The notes under the pieces were generated by a model, which searched no databases, had not been told where the DNA came from, and saw only the letters and a program-made list of their open reading frames with translations. This document shows, one piece after another, positions 4,859 through 5,327 of a stretch of 5,327 nt of DNA; the stretch's first letter is position 1; each line of letters starts with the position of its first letter. The position numbers and the translations under genes are program-made. The stretch lies in assembly GCA_030690875.1 (NCBI GenBank), contig JAUYFP010000024.1, positions 1 through 5,327 on the forward strand. Reading direction: 5' to 3'. The stretch is from a bacterium (GTDB taxonomy: Bacteria > Patescibacteriota > Patescibacteriia > UBA1558 > GWA2-36-10).

Positions 4859-5327
4859 ATGGCTAAAATTTATACTATTGCTCCTTTAGGATTGAAAGGA
4901 GTTTTAGTGGAAGTAGAAACTAATTTTTCTCGACATTTACCCAAGGTAATTGTTGTGGGTTTACCTGATACTTCGGTTCAGGAAGCTAAAGAAAGAGTCT
5001 GGGCCGCTATTGAAAATAGCGGTTATGATTTTCCTCGCCAAAAAGTAGTAATAAATTTGTCACCAGCGCAAATTAGAAAAGAAGGCGGTTCTTATGATTT
5101 GTCTATGGCTATAAGCGTCTTGCTAAAAAGCGCTTATTTTTCTGTGCCGGAGAAAACCGCTTTTTTAGGTGAATTGTCTTTGTCTGGAGATTTGAATCCA
5201 GTGCCGGGAATATTGGTAATGGTTGATAGCTTAAAGGAACTGGGTTTTAAACAAGTATTTGTGCCTTGGAAAAATGCTCAAGAGGCGAGTATAGTGGAAG
5301 GCATTGATATTTTAGCAGTTAAGAATT
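4859..5327 (+). CDS. comM: ComM/YifB family Mg-chelatase-like AAA+ protein, 3'-truncated by window edge
   Basis: 156 N-terminal residues are present of a protein that is usually about 500. They begin MAKIYTIAPLGLKGVLVEVE and carry the ComM/YifB N-terminal domain signatures: VGLPDT (33-38) with QEAKERV (41-47), INLSPAQIRKEGGSYDL (65-81) and LGELSLSG (103-110), followed by NPVPGIL. The AAA+ core with Walker motifs lies beyond the window. ComM in naturally transformable bacteria is a hexameric helicase that drives branch migration when incoming DNA is integrated; the same role here is inferred from family. An in-frame TAA at 4847-4849 makes ATG 4859 the only good start. No Shine-Dalgarno is visible. 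The gene has its own probable promoter and a leader of about 195 nt rich in hairpins, so post-transcriptional control is possible. Confidence 0.95.
   Translation, partial: MAKIYTIAPLGLKGVLVEVETNFSRHLPKVIVVGLPDTSVQEAKERVWAAIENSGYDFPRQKVVINLSPAQIRKEGGSYDLSMAISVLLKSAYFSVPEKTAFLGELSLSGDLNPVPGILVMVDSLKELGFKQVFVPWKNAQEASIVEGIDILAVKN

Overview
The window looks like chromosome from a low-GC bacterium with compact genes. The style (AT-rich, weak Shine-Dalgarno signals, short housekeeping proteins, one small membrane-anchored protein of unknown role) suggests a Patescibacteria/CPR-type genome, but that is inference from general resemblance and was not tested. UGA ends lspA at the expected place, so the standard or bacterial code fits, not the UGA=Gly code of Gracilibacteria/SR1. 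All recognised genes are on the + strand.

Layout: (1) 1-1767 is the 3' three-quarters of pnp (polynucleotide phosphorylase), cut by the window edge. (2) 1776-3107, only 8 nt downstream, encodes a one-pass membrane protein with a large outer domain resembling the DUF3352 type; it is probably cotranscribed with pnp. (3) 3108-3826 is a 719-nt stretch without a credible gene. It holds a small repeat-like element, a perfect DnaA-box 9-mer beside an AT-rich tract, a near-consensus sigma70 promoter (3307-3335), about 400 nt of hairpin-rich non-coding sequence ending in a terminator-like structure, and a second strong promoter (3760-3787). (4) 3827-4612 is a two-gene unit: a DksA/TraR-type zinc-finger protein, then lspA (signal peptidase II) starting on the base after the traR-like stop codon. 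(5) 4613-4858 is a promoter followed by an elaborate hairpin and direct-repeat leader. (6) 4859-5327 is the 5' third of comM (YifB/Mg-chelatase-like AAA+ family), cut by the window end.

By function, the genes cover RNA decay (PNPase), an RNA-polymerase-binding zinc protein (DksA/TraR family), lipoprotein maturation (LspA) and DNA branch migration during transformation (ComM). They are general housekeeping and accessory genes, not one pathway. The most interesting parts are the non-coding segments: the promoter-driven structured RNA candidate at about 3342-3747, and the comM leader, where one segment can pair with either of two flanking copies of its complement. Neither matched a known RNA class that I could recognise by eye (tmRNA, RNase P, SRP RNA, 6S and the common riboswitches were considered).
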